Positions 1 through 7,424 of a DNA stretch of 24,672 bases are shown here, piece after piece. The DNA is taken from contig CAYQEZ010000027.1 in NCBI GenBank assembly GCA_964416645.1, positions 1 to 24,672 of the forward strand. The letters run 5' to 3'. The stretch is from GCA-002282575 sp964416645. Lineage in GTDB: Bacteria > Pseudomonadota > Gammaproteobacteria > Thiomicrospirales > Thiomicrospiraceae. The position numbers and the translations under genes were made by a program. Positions within the stretch are counted from its first letter, which is position 1. Each line of letters starts with the position of its first letter. Below the pieces are notes generated by a model that saw only the letters and a program-made list of their open reading frames with translations, was not told the origin of the DNA and ran no database searches.

Positions 1-2
1 CG

Positions 3-95
3 CTGAATCCGCAATATTTGATAAAAAAACAGAGTGTTTTTCAAAAAATTGCTGCGTTTATTGAGAAGTTTAAAGGGGTTGGGGGACTGATATAA
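3..95 (+). CDS. 3' end of an unidentified reading frame cut by the window edge
   Basis: An open frame enters from the left edge and stops at TAA 93-95. The last 30 codons read as an ordinary soluble C-terminus ending in FIEKFKGVGGLI. That is too little to assign a family. It lies on the same strand as, and about 240 bases upstream of, a restriction-like gene, so it could be another defence gene. That is only a guess from position. Confidence 0.35.
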   Translation: MNPQYLIKKQSVFQKIAAFIEKFKGVGGLI

Positions 96-339
96 ACAAA
101 GTCAATTTCATCAAGCTACACATCAACAATGTGCATAGCAAATAGAAAGCCGTGTTTAACACTCATTGCTGTGCTATTGTTTATGCTTAATTAATGCCAA
201 GTTAATTTACAGCTATTGTCAAGAGTGAATGAGCTACTATGGTAAAATACGATGGCTAACTTGAAGTAGAATTACGACAACAAGGATAAAGAGACGCCTG
301 ACAGTAGGCTTGGTTAATTATATAGAGACGGTGTTAAAT
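96..339. other. Non-coding spacer upstream of the DUF262 gene
   Basis: No reading frame is supported here. A small hairpin lies at 116-138 (CACAT/ATGTG arms with a 5-base loop, plus flanking CTA/TAG). A longer imperfect inverted repeat has 13-base arms at 132-144 and 174-186. Neither is followed by a T-run, so they do not look like terminators. A weak promoter-like pair, TTGTCA at 216-221 and TATGGT at 238-243 with 16-base spacing, could serve the downstream gene. Confidence 0.4.
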
Positions 340-2064
340 ATGTCCGCATCCAATTTTAAAACAGAAAATAACACTTACCGCAAGTTAATTGGTAATGGTT
401 TGATCTATCGCATTCCTCGATTTCAGCGCGACTATTCTTGGACTGAGTCGGAATGGGATGATCTCTGGAATGATATCTTGGGAACCCTTGCAGAGGATGG
501 CGAACCTGCCCATTATATGGGCTATTTGGTGTTGCAGTCTGAAAATGAAAAGCAATTTGATGTTATTGATGGTCAACAAAGATTAACAACGCTGAGTTTA
601 ATCGTTTTAGCGGTATTAAAAAATCTACAAAGACTTATTGAAGCAGATCAAGAGCCTGAAGCGAACAAAATGCGTATGAATCAAATTCGTGCTACTTACG
701 TGGGATACCTTGATCCTGTTACATTGGTTACTAAAAGCAAATTAACACTCAATCGCAATAACGATCAATATTTTCAAAACTACCTGATTCCATTAGGGTA
801 TATCCCTGTCAGAGGTTTTAAAGCATCGGAGCATAGCCTGCGTAAGGCATTTGAATGGTTTGATAAAAAAGTGCAGGGGCTAGTCAAGAAAACAGTACAG
901 AGTTCAGGAGTTGCTTTGGCTCAGTTTGTGGAAGACATGAGTGACAAACTCTTTTTTACTGTTATCAATGTCACCGATGATTTGAATGCCTACAAGGTTT
1001 TTGAAACGCTTAATGCACGCGGTGTACGCTTGTCTTCCACCGATTTATTAAAAAACTATTTGTTTTCAGTCCTGAGCAAGCATCAAAATAATGAACATGA
1101 GTTAAAAAACTTAGAAGAGCGCTGGGAGGGTATTGTTAGTCGTTTAGGCTCAGAAAGCTTTCCTGACTTTTTGCGAGCGCATTGGAATAGTCGAAAAAGC
1201 TTTGTCCGTTCAACGGAGTTGTTTAAAGTTATTCGCGGAAAAATAGCTGATAGAGAACAAGTTTTTACTTTATTGCGCGAGATGGAAGAAGACATAGACG
1301 CATTTCTAGCCTTGACGCATCCCGAAGCTAGTCATTGGTCGTCTAAATTAAAAGGCTACGTTAATAATCTAAAAATGTTCAATGTCCGTCAGCCTTTCCC
1401 ATTGTTATTAGCAGCACATAGAAAACTGACGGCCGATGTTTTTGAAACTGTAATGCGTGCTTGTGTCGTCATTTGTTTTCGTTATAACGTCATTGGTAAT
1501 TTGCCTACCAATGAACAAGAGCGAATTTATTACAGCGCAGCTCAAAAAATAACGGATGGAAGTGCTCAAACGTCCACACAAGTCTTACAAGCGTTACGCG
1601 ATACTTATCCTAGTGATGACTTTTTTAAGCAGAGTTTTATAGATAAGGTTATTCGTACCACCAATTCACGTAACAACCGTGTCATGAGATACATTTTGTG
1701 TGAATTGGAGTATCAGGGTAATCAGCAAGATTACGACTTAGATAGTGAAACTTTTAGTATTGAACATGTGTTGCCGCAACATCCCGAAGCGGGCTGGGAG
1801 CATTTCAGTGAAGAAGAAATAGATAGCCTTGTGTATCGTATAGGCAATATGACACTGTTGGCAAAAGGAGCAAACAAAGATATTGCTAATAAACCTTACA
1901 CGATTAAGCAGCCTGTGTTAGCACAAAGTAGTTTTGGACTCACGAAAAGACTGGCCGAAGAGAATACTGAATGGACACCAGCGCGCATTGAACAACGTCA
2001 AAAGGAGATGGCAAAATTGGCATTAACGGTTTGGCGTGTGAGCCAGTTACATTCCGCACAGTAA
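340..2064 (+). CDS. DUF262/DUF1524 (GmrSD-like) putative modification-dependent restriction protein
   Basis: The 574-residue protein has the two halves of the GmrSD family. The N-terminal DUF262 part shows IPRFQRDYSW (residues 25-34), DGQQRLTTL (77-85) and the downstream VFETLNARGVRLS-type block with DLLKN. The C-terminal DUF1524 part has the HNH-type nuclease signature: EHVLPQHP with His near 476, IGNMTLL with Asn near 503, then NKPYTIK. In characterised relatives (GmrSD, BrxU, SspE) DUF262 binds or hydrolyses nucleotide and senses DNA modification, while DUF1524 cuts DNA, giving defence against phage with modified DNA. A TTG at 310 would add ten residues. I prefer ATG 340 because a GAGA-like ribosome site lies about 11 bases upstream, whereas the AAGGA at 283-287 is too far from the TTG. 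It stands alone, with no methylase or BREX gene visible. The exact target cannot be read from sequence. Confidence 0.85.
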   Translation: MSASNFKTENNTYRKLIGNGLIYRIPRFQRDYSWTESEWDDLWNDILGTLAEDGEPAHYMGYLVLQSENEKQFDVIDGQQRLTTLSLIVLAVLKNLQRLIEADQEPEANKMRMNQIRATYVGYLDPVTLVTKSKLTLNRNNDQYFQNYLIPLGYIPVRGFKASEHSLRKAFEWFDKKVQGLVKKTVQSSGVALAQFVEDMSDKLFFTVINVTDDLNAYKVFETLNARGVRLSSTDLLKNYLFSVLSKHQNNEHELKNLEERWEGIVSRLGSESFPDFLRAHWNSRKSFVRSTELFKVIRGKIADREQVFTLLREMEEDIDAFLALTHPEASHWSSKLKGYVNNLKMFNVRQPFPLLLAAHRKLTADVFETVMRACVVICFRYNVIGNLPTNEQERIYYSAAQKITDGSAQTSTQVLQALRDTYPSDDFFKQSFIDKVIRTTNSRNNRVMRYILCELEYQGNQQDYDLDSETFSIEHVLPQHPEAGWEHFSEEEIDSLVYRIGNMTLLAKGANKDIANKPYTIKQPVLAQSSFGLTKRLAEENTEWTPARIEQRQKEMAKLALTVWRVSQLHSAQ

Positions 2065-2129
2065 ATCATGCGCTTATTGTTATGAAGTTTGTTTAGTTTA
2101 AAAAAGATTAATTAAAGGTTACTTAGATA

Positions 2130-3524
2130 ATGACATTACACATCTACAACTCGCAAACCAAACAAAAAGAAGTTTTTAAGCCCATTCATGCCCCTAAAGT
2201 AGGTATGTATGTTTGCGGTATTACGGTTTATGATTTTTGCCACATCGGTCATGCACGGGTCATGGTCGGTTTTGATATGATTGTGCGTCATCTGCGTAGC
2301 CGTGGATATGACGTTAACTATGTACGCAATATTACCGATATTGACGATAAAATCATTGCGCGCGCGATTGAAAATGGCGAAAGCATCCAATCGTTAACTG
2401 AGCGCTTCATCACTGCCATGCACGAAGATGAAGCCGCGTTGAATGTGTTACGTCCCGATATTGAGCCTAAGGCAACAGAATACATCACGCAAATCACCGA
2501 TATGGTGCAAACTCTTGTCGATAAAGGCTTTGCCTATGCCGCCAACAATGGTGATGTTTATTTCCGTGTTGAAAAGTTTGCTGAGTATGGCAAGTTGTCG
2601 GGCAAAAAAATCGAAGACCTACAATCGGGTGCACGGGTGGATGTGAATGAACAAAAAGAAAGCCCGTTAGACTTTGTGCTTTGGAAAGCCTCCAAACCTA
2701 GCGAGCCGCATTGGCATTCGCCTTGGGGTGAAGGTCGTCCTGGGTGGCATATCGAGTGTTCTGCTATGTCGAAGCATACCATTGGTGAGCACTTAGACAT
2801 TCATGGCGGTGGTCACGACTTACAGTTCCCGCATCACGAAAATGAAATTGCACAAAGTGAATGTGCGCATGGTCACACTTATGTGAATACATGGATGCAC
2901 GTGGGTTTTGTTAACGTCGATAACGAAAAAATGTCTAAATCTTTAGGAAATTTTTTTACCATTCGTGATGTGCTTAAAGTTTACCCAGCAGAAGTGATTC
3001 GTTTCTTCCTATTGTCGAGTCATTACCGCAACCCGCTTAACTACACTACTGAAAACCTAGACAATGCTCGTGCGGCATTACGTCGTTTATATGGTGCCTT
3101 AGAAGGGGTGAACCTAGTAGCACCAGCAGCTAACCTAGTTAGCCAGTGGACGGATGCCTACAATGCGGTGATGGATGATGACTTTAATACACCACAAGCC
3201 TTTGCTGTATTATTCGAGTTGGCAACGGAAGTAAATAAAGCAAAAGCCGTTAAAGATCCTAGCTTGGCCGGACAGCTGGCGCAACTATTGGTTTCTTTAG
3301 CTAATCAACTGGGTATATTAACCAGCGAACCAAGCGCTTTTTTTCAGGGTGGTGTCGCAACGGACAGATTAAGTGAAGCCGATATTCAAATCAAAATCGA
3401 GGCGCGATTAGCTGCTAAAAAAGCGAAAGATTTTGCGTTTGCCGATGCCATTCGCAATGAGTTGAAAACAGCAGGCATTGAAATTTTAGATACCCCACAA
3501 GGCACGACTTGGCGCTGGGTTTAA
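2130..3524 (+). CDS. cysS: Cysteinyl-tRNA synthetase
   Basis: This class I aminoacyl-tRNA synthetase charges tRNA-Cys with cysteine in the cytosol. At 464 residues it has the normal family length. The nucleotide-binding HIGH motif is at residues 38-41 and KMSKS at 267-271. The four zinc ligands that select cysteine are Cys29 (in YVCG), Cys210 (WHIEC), His235 and Glu239 (FPHHENE), each one residue offset from the E. coli enzyme. The start ATG has AAAGG at 2114-2118, 11 bases upstream. It lies 65 bases after the DUF262 gene without an obvious terminator between, so some read-through is possible, but the functions are unrelated. The gene ends in a strong hairpin terminator. Nothing is unusual in the coding sequence. 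Confidence 0.98.
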   Translation: MTLHIYNSQTKQKEVFKPIHAPKVGMYVCGITVYDFCHIGHARVMVGFDMIVRHLRSRGYDVNYVRNITDIDDKIIARAIENGESIQSLTERFITAMHEDEAALNVLRPDIEPKATEYITQITDMVQTLVDKGFAYAANNGDVYFRVEKFAEYGKLSGKKIEDLQSGARVDVNEQKESPLDFVLWKASKPSEPHWHSPWGEGRPGWHIECSAMSKHTIGEHLDIHGGGHDLQFPHHENEIAQSECAHGHTYVNTWMHVGFVNVDNEKMSKSLGNFFTIRDVLKVYPAEVIRFFLLSSHYRNPLNYTTENLDNARAALRRLYGALEGVNLVAPAANLVSQWTDAYNAVMDDDFNTPQAFAVLFELATEVNKAKAVKDPSLAGQLAQLLVSLANQLGILTSEPSAFFQGGVATDRLSEADIQIKIEARLAAKKAKDFAFADAIRNELKTAGIEILDTPQGTTWRWV

Positions 3525-3536
3525 TGCCCGAAAACA

Positions 3537-3572
3537 AACCGTTAAGTCACCTCATAACTTAACGGTTTTTTT
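3537..3572 (+). terminator. Rho-independent terminator of cysS, probably bidirectional
   Basis: A perfect 10-bp stem (AACCGTTAAG 3537-3546 with CTTAACGGTT 3558-3567) has an 11-base loop and a run of seven T at 3566-3572. On the other strand the stem is followed by TTGTTTT, so it can also end the convergent stress-protein transcript, whose stop codon is about 30 bases away. Confidence 0.9.
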
Positions 3573-3602
3573 CTTGTAACAAATTGTTATATTTGTCTTT
3601 TT

Positions 3603-4502
3603 CTAGTGCAACTTAGCGCGTTGAGCTATTAGTAAATCTGTGTTTGAGTTGGTTAGCAGATGTTTTGTGGTACTACCCAGTAGCATCTCTTCGAACCAAC
3701 CTTTACCATGTTTTCCTATCACAATTAAATCAATATCCTGCTCTTCTTCTGCTTCCAGTAAACAACTGCTGGCATTACCTTTCATCACCAATGGTGACCA
3801 TTGTGCATCAGATAGCCCCGCTTGTTGAGCAAGCCGTTTTAAGTTGTCCCGTTGCTCTTGCATTAATTCATTGCGATAGTTAATGATATCAAACTCATTA
3901 ACACCAGCCATACGCAGTTTACCTTCTGCTGGAACATCAAATACATGTGCTAGTACATAATGTGCATCTGGTGCAATTTGTTGAGCCAGTAGGATAGATG
4001 ACAAAGACCAATCCGAAAAATCGACGGCAATCATTAAGCGTCGATAACCTACTTGAGTTGACTGTTTAACAACCAGCATAGGACATGTCAACAAGGAAAT
4101 TAAGCGTTCAGCGGTTGATCCCAGTGTCCAATGACGAATGAAATCTTCGCCTTTAGAGGAAACCAAAACCAAATCGGCTGCAAACTGTTTAATTTGCTCT
4201 GCTAGTGTTGGTAGCAGTGATCCTGATTGTAAGCTTAAAGTGGGTTGAATGTCATTTTGTTCATTCACAGCAATCATGAGTGCATTGAGCTGTAGCTTAG
4301 CATTGGTTTCAGCATACTGCTGTGTTTGTTGTTGATCCAGTTTTAATAATGATTTTAAGTGTGCTGTAAATGAAGGTTCAATAATATGGGCAATATGGAG
4401 TTCTGCGTTTAATTGTTGTGCTAAGGCTGCCGATCGCATGACGGCATGACGTGCGGGTGCTGAAAAGTCGGTTGCCACGAGCAGTTTGTTCATCGTTTTC
4501 AT
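3603..4502 (-). CDS. Tandem-domain universal stress protein (UspA family)
   Basis: Two UspA folds are joined in 299 residues, the layout of UspE-like proteins. The first begins KLLVATDFS and ends near LVVK at about residue 145. The second begins RRLMIAVDFSDWS and ends DLLIAQ. The ATP-binding signature G-x2-G-x9-G-S/T is intact in domain 2 (GKHG...LLGST). In domain 1 its first glycine is a serine (SSKG...TLGST), so nucleotide binding there may be weak. Such proteins help cells survive starvation, redox or respiratory stress through poorly defined contacts; the specific role here is unknown. The start at 4502 is supported by GGAG (4511-4514 on the plus strand) eight bases upstream; an in-frame ATG at 4493 is less well placed. 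The gene is divergent from ycaO and shares a 180-base control region with it. Confidence 0.92.
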   Translation of the reverse strand: MKTMNKLLVATDFSAPARHAVMRSAALAQQLNAELHIAHIIEPSFTAHLKSLLKLDQQQTQQYAETNAKLQLNALMIAVNEQNDIQPTLSLQSGSLLPTLAEQIKQFAADLVLVSSKGEDFIRHWTLGSTAERLISLLTCPMLVVKQSTQVGYRRLMIAVDFSDWSLSSILLAQQIAPDAHYVLAHVFDVPAEGKLRMAGVNEFDIINYRNELMQEQRDNLKRLAQQAGLSDAQWSPLVMKGNASSCLLEAEEEQDIDLIVIGKHGKGWFEEMLLGSTTKHLLTNSNTDLLIAQRAKLH

Positions 4503-4554
4503 GGCTTGGTCTCCTGATAAATAAATTCTTGTGGTGAATTCAAGTGATAATTAG

Positions 4555-4605
4555 TCTAGAGTGGCTACACTATTTCGTACAAGGATTAGTTCATTCAACT
4601 CTAGA
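4555..4605. promoter_or_regulatory. Inverted repeat (candidate operator) in the uspA-like/ycaO divergent region
   Basis: Eight-base perfect arms, TCTAGAGT (4555-4562) and ACTCTAGA (4598-4605), are separated by 35 bases. The right arm overlaps the candidate -35 region of ycaO and the left arm lies in the likely promoter zone of the divergent stress gene. Two half-sites bound by one regulator is an inference. Confidence 0.3.
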
Positions 4606-4621
4606 TGCTTTCAGTTATAAT
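4594..4621 (+). promoter_or_regulatory. Candidate sigma-70 promoter of ycaO
   Basis: A perfect -10 TATAAT is at 4616-4621, with a weak -35 TTCAAC at 4594-4599 and a 16-base spacer. Transcription would start near 4628, giving a leader of about 55 bases with AGGAG at 4667-4671 before the ATG at 4683. Confidence 0.5.
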
Positions 4622-4682
4622 ACGCAGTTAATTTAACGCAATTTTATCGCTTTTCACAGACGACTTAGGAGATTCTTCGGTC

Positions 4683-6383
4683 ATGTTAACAAAAACCTAC
4701 TTAACCGGCAAAACCGATTATCTTGAGTCGAGCATTGAGCGTATGAGCGCCGCCTTAGCCAGCCATGGTTTTCAACTCGATTTTTCTCAGTGGTTGAATC
4801 CAGCACCTTATATTCATTCGGTGCATGTGAAAGAGCGCGATTGTCCAGCATTGTTCGCTAACGGTAAGGGTATTAGTGAAAAAGCCTGTCAAGCGAGTGC
4901 CATGGGCGAGTTTATCGAACGTTTAGGCACGCATTATTTGTTCGCCGATTATTATTTAGGGCAGACACCGAGCGGTTTTTTAATGCACCCGCAAGAGCGT
5001 CGTTTGTCCGCAGATGCTTTTAGTAAAGACCAAGTACTAACGCCTGAGTTATGGGCTGTTTATGACCCAGATCAGCAAGTGGCGGCGGATCAGCTGGTGG
5101 CCTTACAAGATGGCGGTGCAGTGGTCACAGCCATTCCCTTGATGCCTGTAGCGGGTGGTGAAGTTGTTTATTTTCCTATTAATTTGCTCAATTCTTTGTA
5201 TGCCAGTAACGGATTAGCGGCAGGTAATAGTCTGTTAGAAGCAGCAGTGCAAGGACTGTCGGAAATATTCGAGCGTTGGGTAAGAATTCAGATTCTGAAA
5301 CATAACTGGTGTTTACCGCGCGTGCCAGAATCAGTTTGGCATAGCTTCACGACCGTTGTCGAAGCCATGGAAAAGCTGGCTATCCAAGGGATTCGTTGCG
5401 ATATTCGTGATGCCTCTTTAGGTGGAAAATACCCTGTTATCGCCATTATTTTAACCGATGCTGATGATGGTAGAAGCTTTGTATCTTTTGGTGCGCATCC
5501 CATTCTAGAGGTGGCCATAGAACGGACACTCACCGAGTCTTTGCAAGGTCGACAAGTTGCCGAGCGTGATGGCTTTGACTATCCATTGGCAGATAACGAA
5601 CTGGTTGCCAGTGAAGAAAACTGCGAAATGCATTTTATTGATGCTAGTGGTCGTTGGCACTTAGGTTTCTTTGCCGATACACCCCATTTTGATCCAGCAA
5701 TGTGCAATAACCCTGGCAGTGTTGAAGAGCAATGGCAGGGACTCTTAACAGCGGTAGAAGCAGCAGGGTTTCAGGTTTACTGGCAACATCATCAGCGTTT
5801 AGCTTTGCATCTAGTGCGCTTAGTCGTTCCAGGTATGTCAGAGATTTATCCGATGAGCGATTTGTTGGACGGTAATGCCAATCGTGGTTTAGTGCTGAGA
5901 CAGGCATTAAATCAGTTAGATTGGCAAAAAGATCGAAGTTTTGAGCAACTTCTCACTTTGCTTGAAGACGAAGGCTATCCAGCCCATACGCGTGTGGCCA
6001 GTCTGATTGGCTTATTGGCCGATCCTGGTTCGCCTTGGTCTTGGTTGACGGTAGCAGAATTAAAGCTTGGTTGTTTGCTCTATTTAGGCGACTTTGAGGC
6101 AGCGCGAGCCAGTTTAGCGGAAGTGGTTGCTGTTGGTCGTTTAACGCCAGAATATCAAGCACTCGATTTGGCGCTGACACTGATGCAAAATGAAGTCTTA
6201 GATGAGCAGGTATCGGCGTTGGTGAATGTGTTTGGTGAAGAGCGTTGGCAGTCTGTGGTTGCATGGATTGATGGTAGTTGCTTTATTTGGGATATGGATT
6301 TAATCGAACCAGAGCGGTTTTCTGCGCGTCATCAATCGTTATTAAGAGCACACGCTCGCATTAACCAAGCCATGATGGATTAG
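4683..6383 (+). CDS. ycaO: YcaO-family ATP-dependent protein (E. coli YcaO-like)
   Basis: The 566-residue protein matches the stand-alone E. coli YcaO type rather than the peptide-cyclodehydratase type. It has no nearby cyclodehydratase partner or precursor peptide, and its C-terminus does not end in the proline-rich PxPxP tail typical of azoline-forming members. Expected acidic ATP/Mg ligands are visible in GEFIERL (Glu76, Glu79) and in the EAAVQGLSEIFERW helix (Glu186, Glu194, Glu197). In E. coli, YcaO has been linked to RimO-dependent methylthiolation of ribosomal protein S12, though its exact reaction is unsettled. The C-terminal part, from about residue 400, is a helical region characteristic of this subgroup. 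Its start has AGGAG 11 bases upstream. It is followed by a weak hairpin and then accA. Confidence 0.88.
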   Translation: MLTKTYLTGKTDYLESSIERMSAALASHGFQLDFSQWLNPAPYIHSVHVKERDCPALFANGKGISEKACQASAMGEFIERLGTHYLFADYYLGQTPSGFLMHPQERRLSADAFSKDQVLTPELWAVYDPDQQVAADQLVALQDGGAVVTAIPLMPVAGGEVVYFPINLLNSLYASNGLAAGNSLLEAAVQGLSEIFERWVRIQILKHNWCLPRVPESVWHSFTTVVEAMEKLAIQGIRCDIRDASLGGKYPVIAIILTDADDGRSFVSFGAHPILEVAIERTLTESLQGRQVAERDGFDYPLADNELVASEENCEMHFIDASGRWHLGFFADTPHFDPAMCNNPGSVEEQWQGLLTAVEAAGFQVYWQHHQRLALHLVRLVVPGMSEIYPMSDLLDGNANRGLVLRQALNQLDWQKDRSFEQLLTLLEDEGYPAHTRVASLIGLLADPGSPWSWLTVAELKLGCLLYLGDFEAARASLAEVVAVGRLTPEYQALDLALTLMQNEVLDEQVSALVNVFGEERWQSVVAWIDGSCFIWDMDLIEPERFSARHQSLLRAHARINQAMMD

Positions 6384-6400
6384 GTAAATGTGGCTTAACT

Positions 6401-6419
6401 ACCCGTATTTGTCGGGTTT
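6401..6419 (+). terminator. Weak hairpin after ycaO
   Basis: A 5-bp stem ACCCG (6401-6405)/CGGGT (6413-6417) with a 7-base loop is followed by only TTT. It may partly terminate ycaO transcription before accA, but the stem and T-run are short. Confidence 0.25.
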
Positions 6420-6457
6420 CTGTTAAAATAGTCATAACTTTTGACTAGGCGATGAGC

Positions 6458-7417
6458 ATGAACTTAAACTTTCTCGATTTTGAACAACCTATTGCAGAAT
6501 TAGAAGCCCGTATTGATCAATTACGTCACACGGTTGCTGATAGCGGTTTAGACTTGAATGAAGAAATTCATCAGCTCTCTGAAAAGAGTCGTCAGTTAAC
6601 GCAACACATTTTTGGTAAGTTGACTGACTGGCAAATGGTGCAGTTGTCACGTCATCCGCAGCGCCCCTATACCCTAGATTATGTGCGCCATATTTGCGAA
6701 GAGTTTCATGAGTTACACGGTGATCGTGCCTTTGCAGATGATGAAGCCATTGTTGGTGGGCTGGCGCGTATTGATGGCATGCCCGTGATGGTGATTGGTC
6801 ATGAAAAAGGGCGTGATACCAATGAGAAAATTCGTCGTAACTTCGGTATGCCACGTCCAGAAGGTTATCGCAAGGCTTTGCGTTTAATGAAAATGGCCGA
6901 GCGTTTTGGTTTGCCCATTTTGACCTTTATTGACACGCCAGGTGCTTACCCAGGTATTAATGCCGAAGAGCGTGGTCAGAGTGAAGCCATCGCCCGTAAC
7001 CTGATTGAAATGGCGGAATTGAGTGTGCCGATTATCGTTACCGTTATCGGTGAAGGGGGGTCGGGTGGCGCTTTAGCCATTGGTGTGGGTGATGTCACCA
7101 TGATGATGCAGTATAGCGTTTACTCGGTGATTTCTCCCGAAGGTTGTGCCTCTATTCTTTGGAAGAGCGCCGATAAAGCAGCCGATGCAGCTAAAGCCTT
7201 GGGTATGACAGCGCCTCGCTTATTAGAGTTAGGCTTAGTCGATGAAATCGTTAATGAGCCTTTGGGTGGTGCTCACCGCTCACATGAACAAGCAGCCGCA
7301 AATTTGAAGCAAAAACTGGTCTCTCATCTGCGTGCTTTAGAAAAGATTCCCAGTAATGAACTGCTCAAGCGTCGTTATGATCGATATATGAAATACGGTA
7401 ACTTTACGACAGCCTAA
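6458..7417 (+). CDS. accA: Acetyl-CoA carboxylase carboxyltransferase subunit alpha
   Basis: AccA pairs with AccD to move the carboxyl group from biotin carboxyl carrier protein to acetyl-CoA, making malonyl-CoA for fatty-acid synthesis in the cytosol. The 319 residues match the family in length and throughout in sequence, including the N-terminal LNFLDFEQPIAELE, the FIDTPGAYPG block and GEGGSGGALAIG, which shape the crotonase-fold active site. I chose ATG 6458 over the in-frame ATG at 6452: TAGG at 6446-6449 is eight bases from 6458 but only two from 6452, and the result aligns exactly with the E. coli N-terminus. tilS starts seven bases after the stop, the common accA-tilS arrangement, but a terminator-like hairpin lies just inside tilS. 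Confidence 0.97.
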   Translation: MNLNFLDFEQPIAELEARIDQLRHTVADSGLDLNEEIHQLSEKSRQLTQHIFGKLTDWQMVQLSRHPQRPYTLDYVRHICEEFHELHGDRAFADDEAIVGGLARIDGMPVMVIGHEKGRDTNEKIRRNFGMPRPEGYRKALRLMKMAERFGLPILTFIDTPGAYPGINAEERGQSEAIARNLIEMAELSVPIIVTVIGEGGSGGALAIGVGDVTMMMQYSVYSVISPEGCASILWKSADKAADAAKALGMTAPRLLELGLVDEIVNEPLGGAHRSHEQAAANLKQKLVSHLRALEKIPSNELLKRRYDRYMKYGNFTTA

Positions 7418-7424
7418 TCTGATT

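Noticed and set aside
116..186. Hairpins upstream of the DUF262 gene as an integron attC or attachment site
   Set aside because: The arms are short and imperfect, and no core sites or integrase are visible.
310..339. Upstream TTG start for the DUF262 gene
   Set aside because: The AAGGA at 283-287 is over 20 bases from the TTG. ATG 340 has a closer ribosome-site-like sequence, and the extra ten residues show no family similarity.
5953..6264. 103-residue minus-strand open frame
   Set aside because: It is antisense to the conserved ycaO coding region, with no recognisable motif and no sensible start context.
4683..6383. YcaO gene as part of a peptide-modification (azole or thioamide) cluster
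   Set aside because: No partner cyclodehydratase, dehydrogenase, TfuA or precursor peptide lies nearby. The protein looks like the stand-alone E. coli type.
6489..6854. 121-residue minus-strand open frame
   Set aside because: It lies wholly inside accA, antisense to a highly conserved gene, and its translation resembles no family. It is a by-product of accA codon use.
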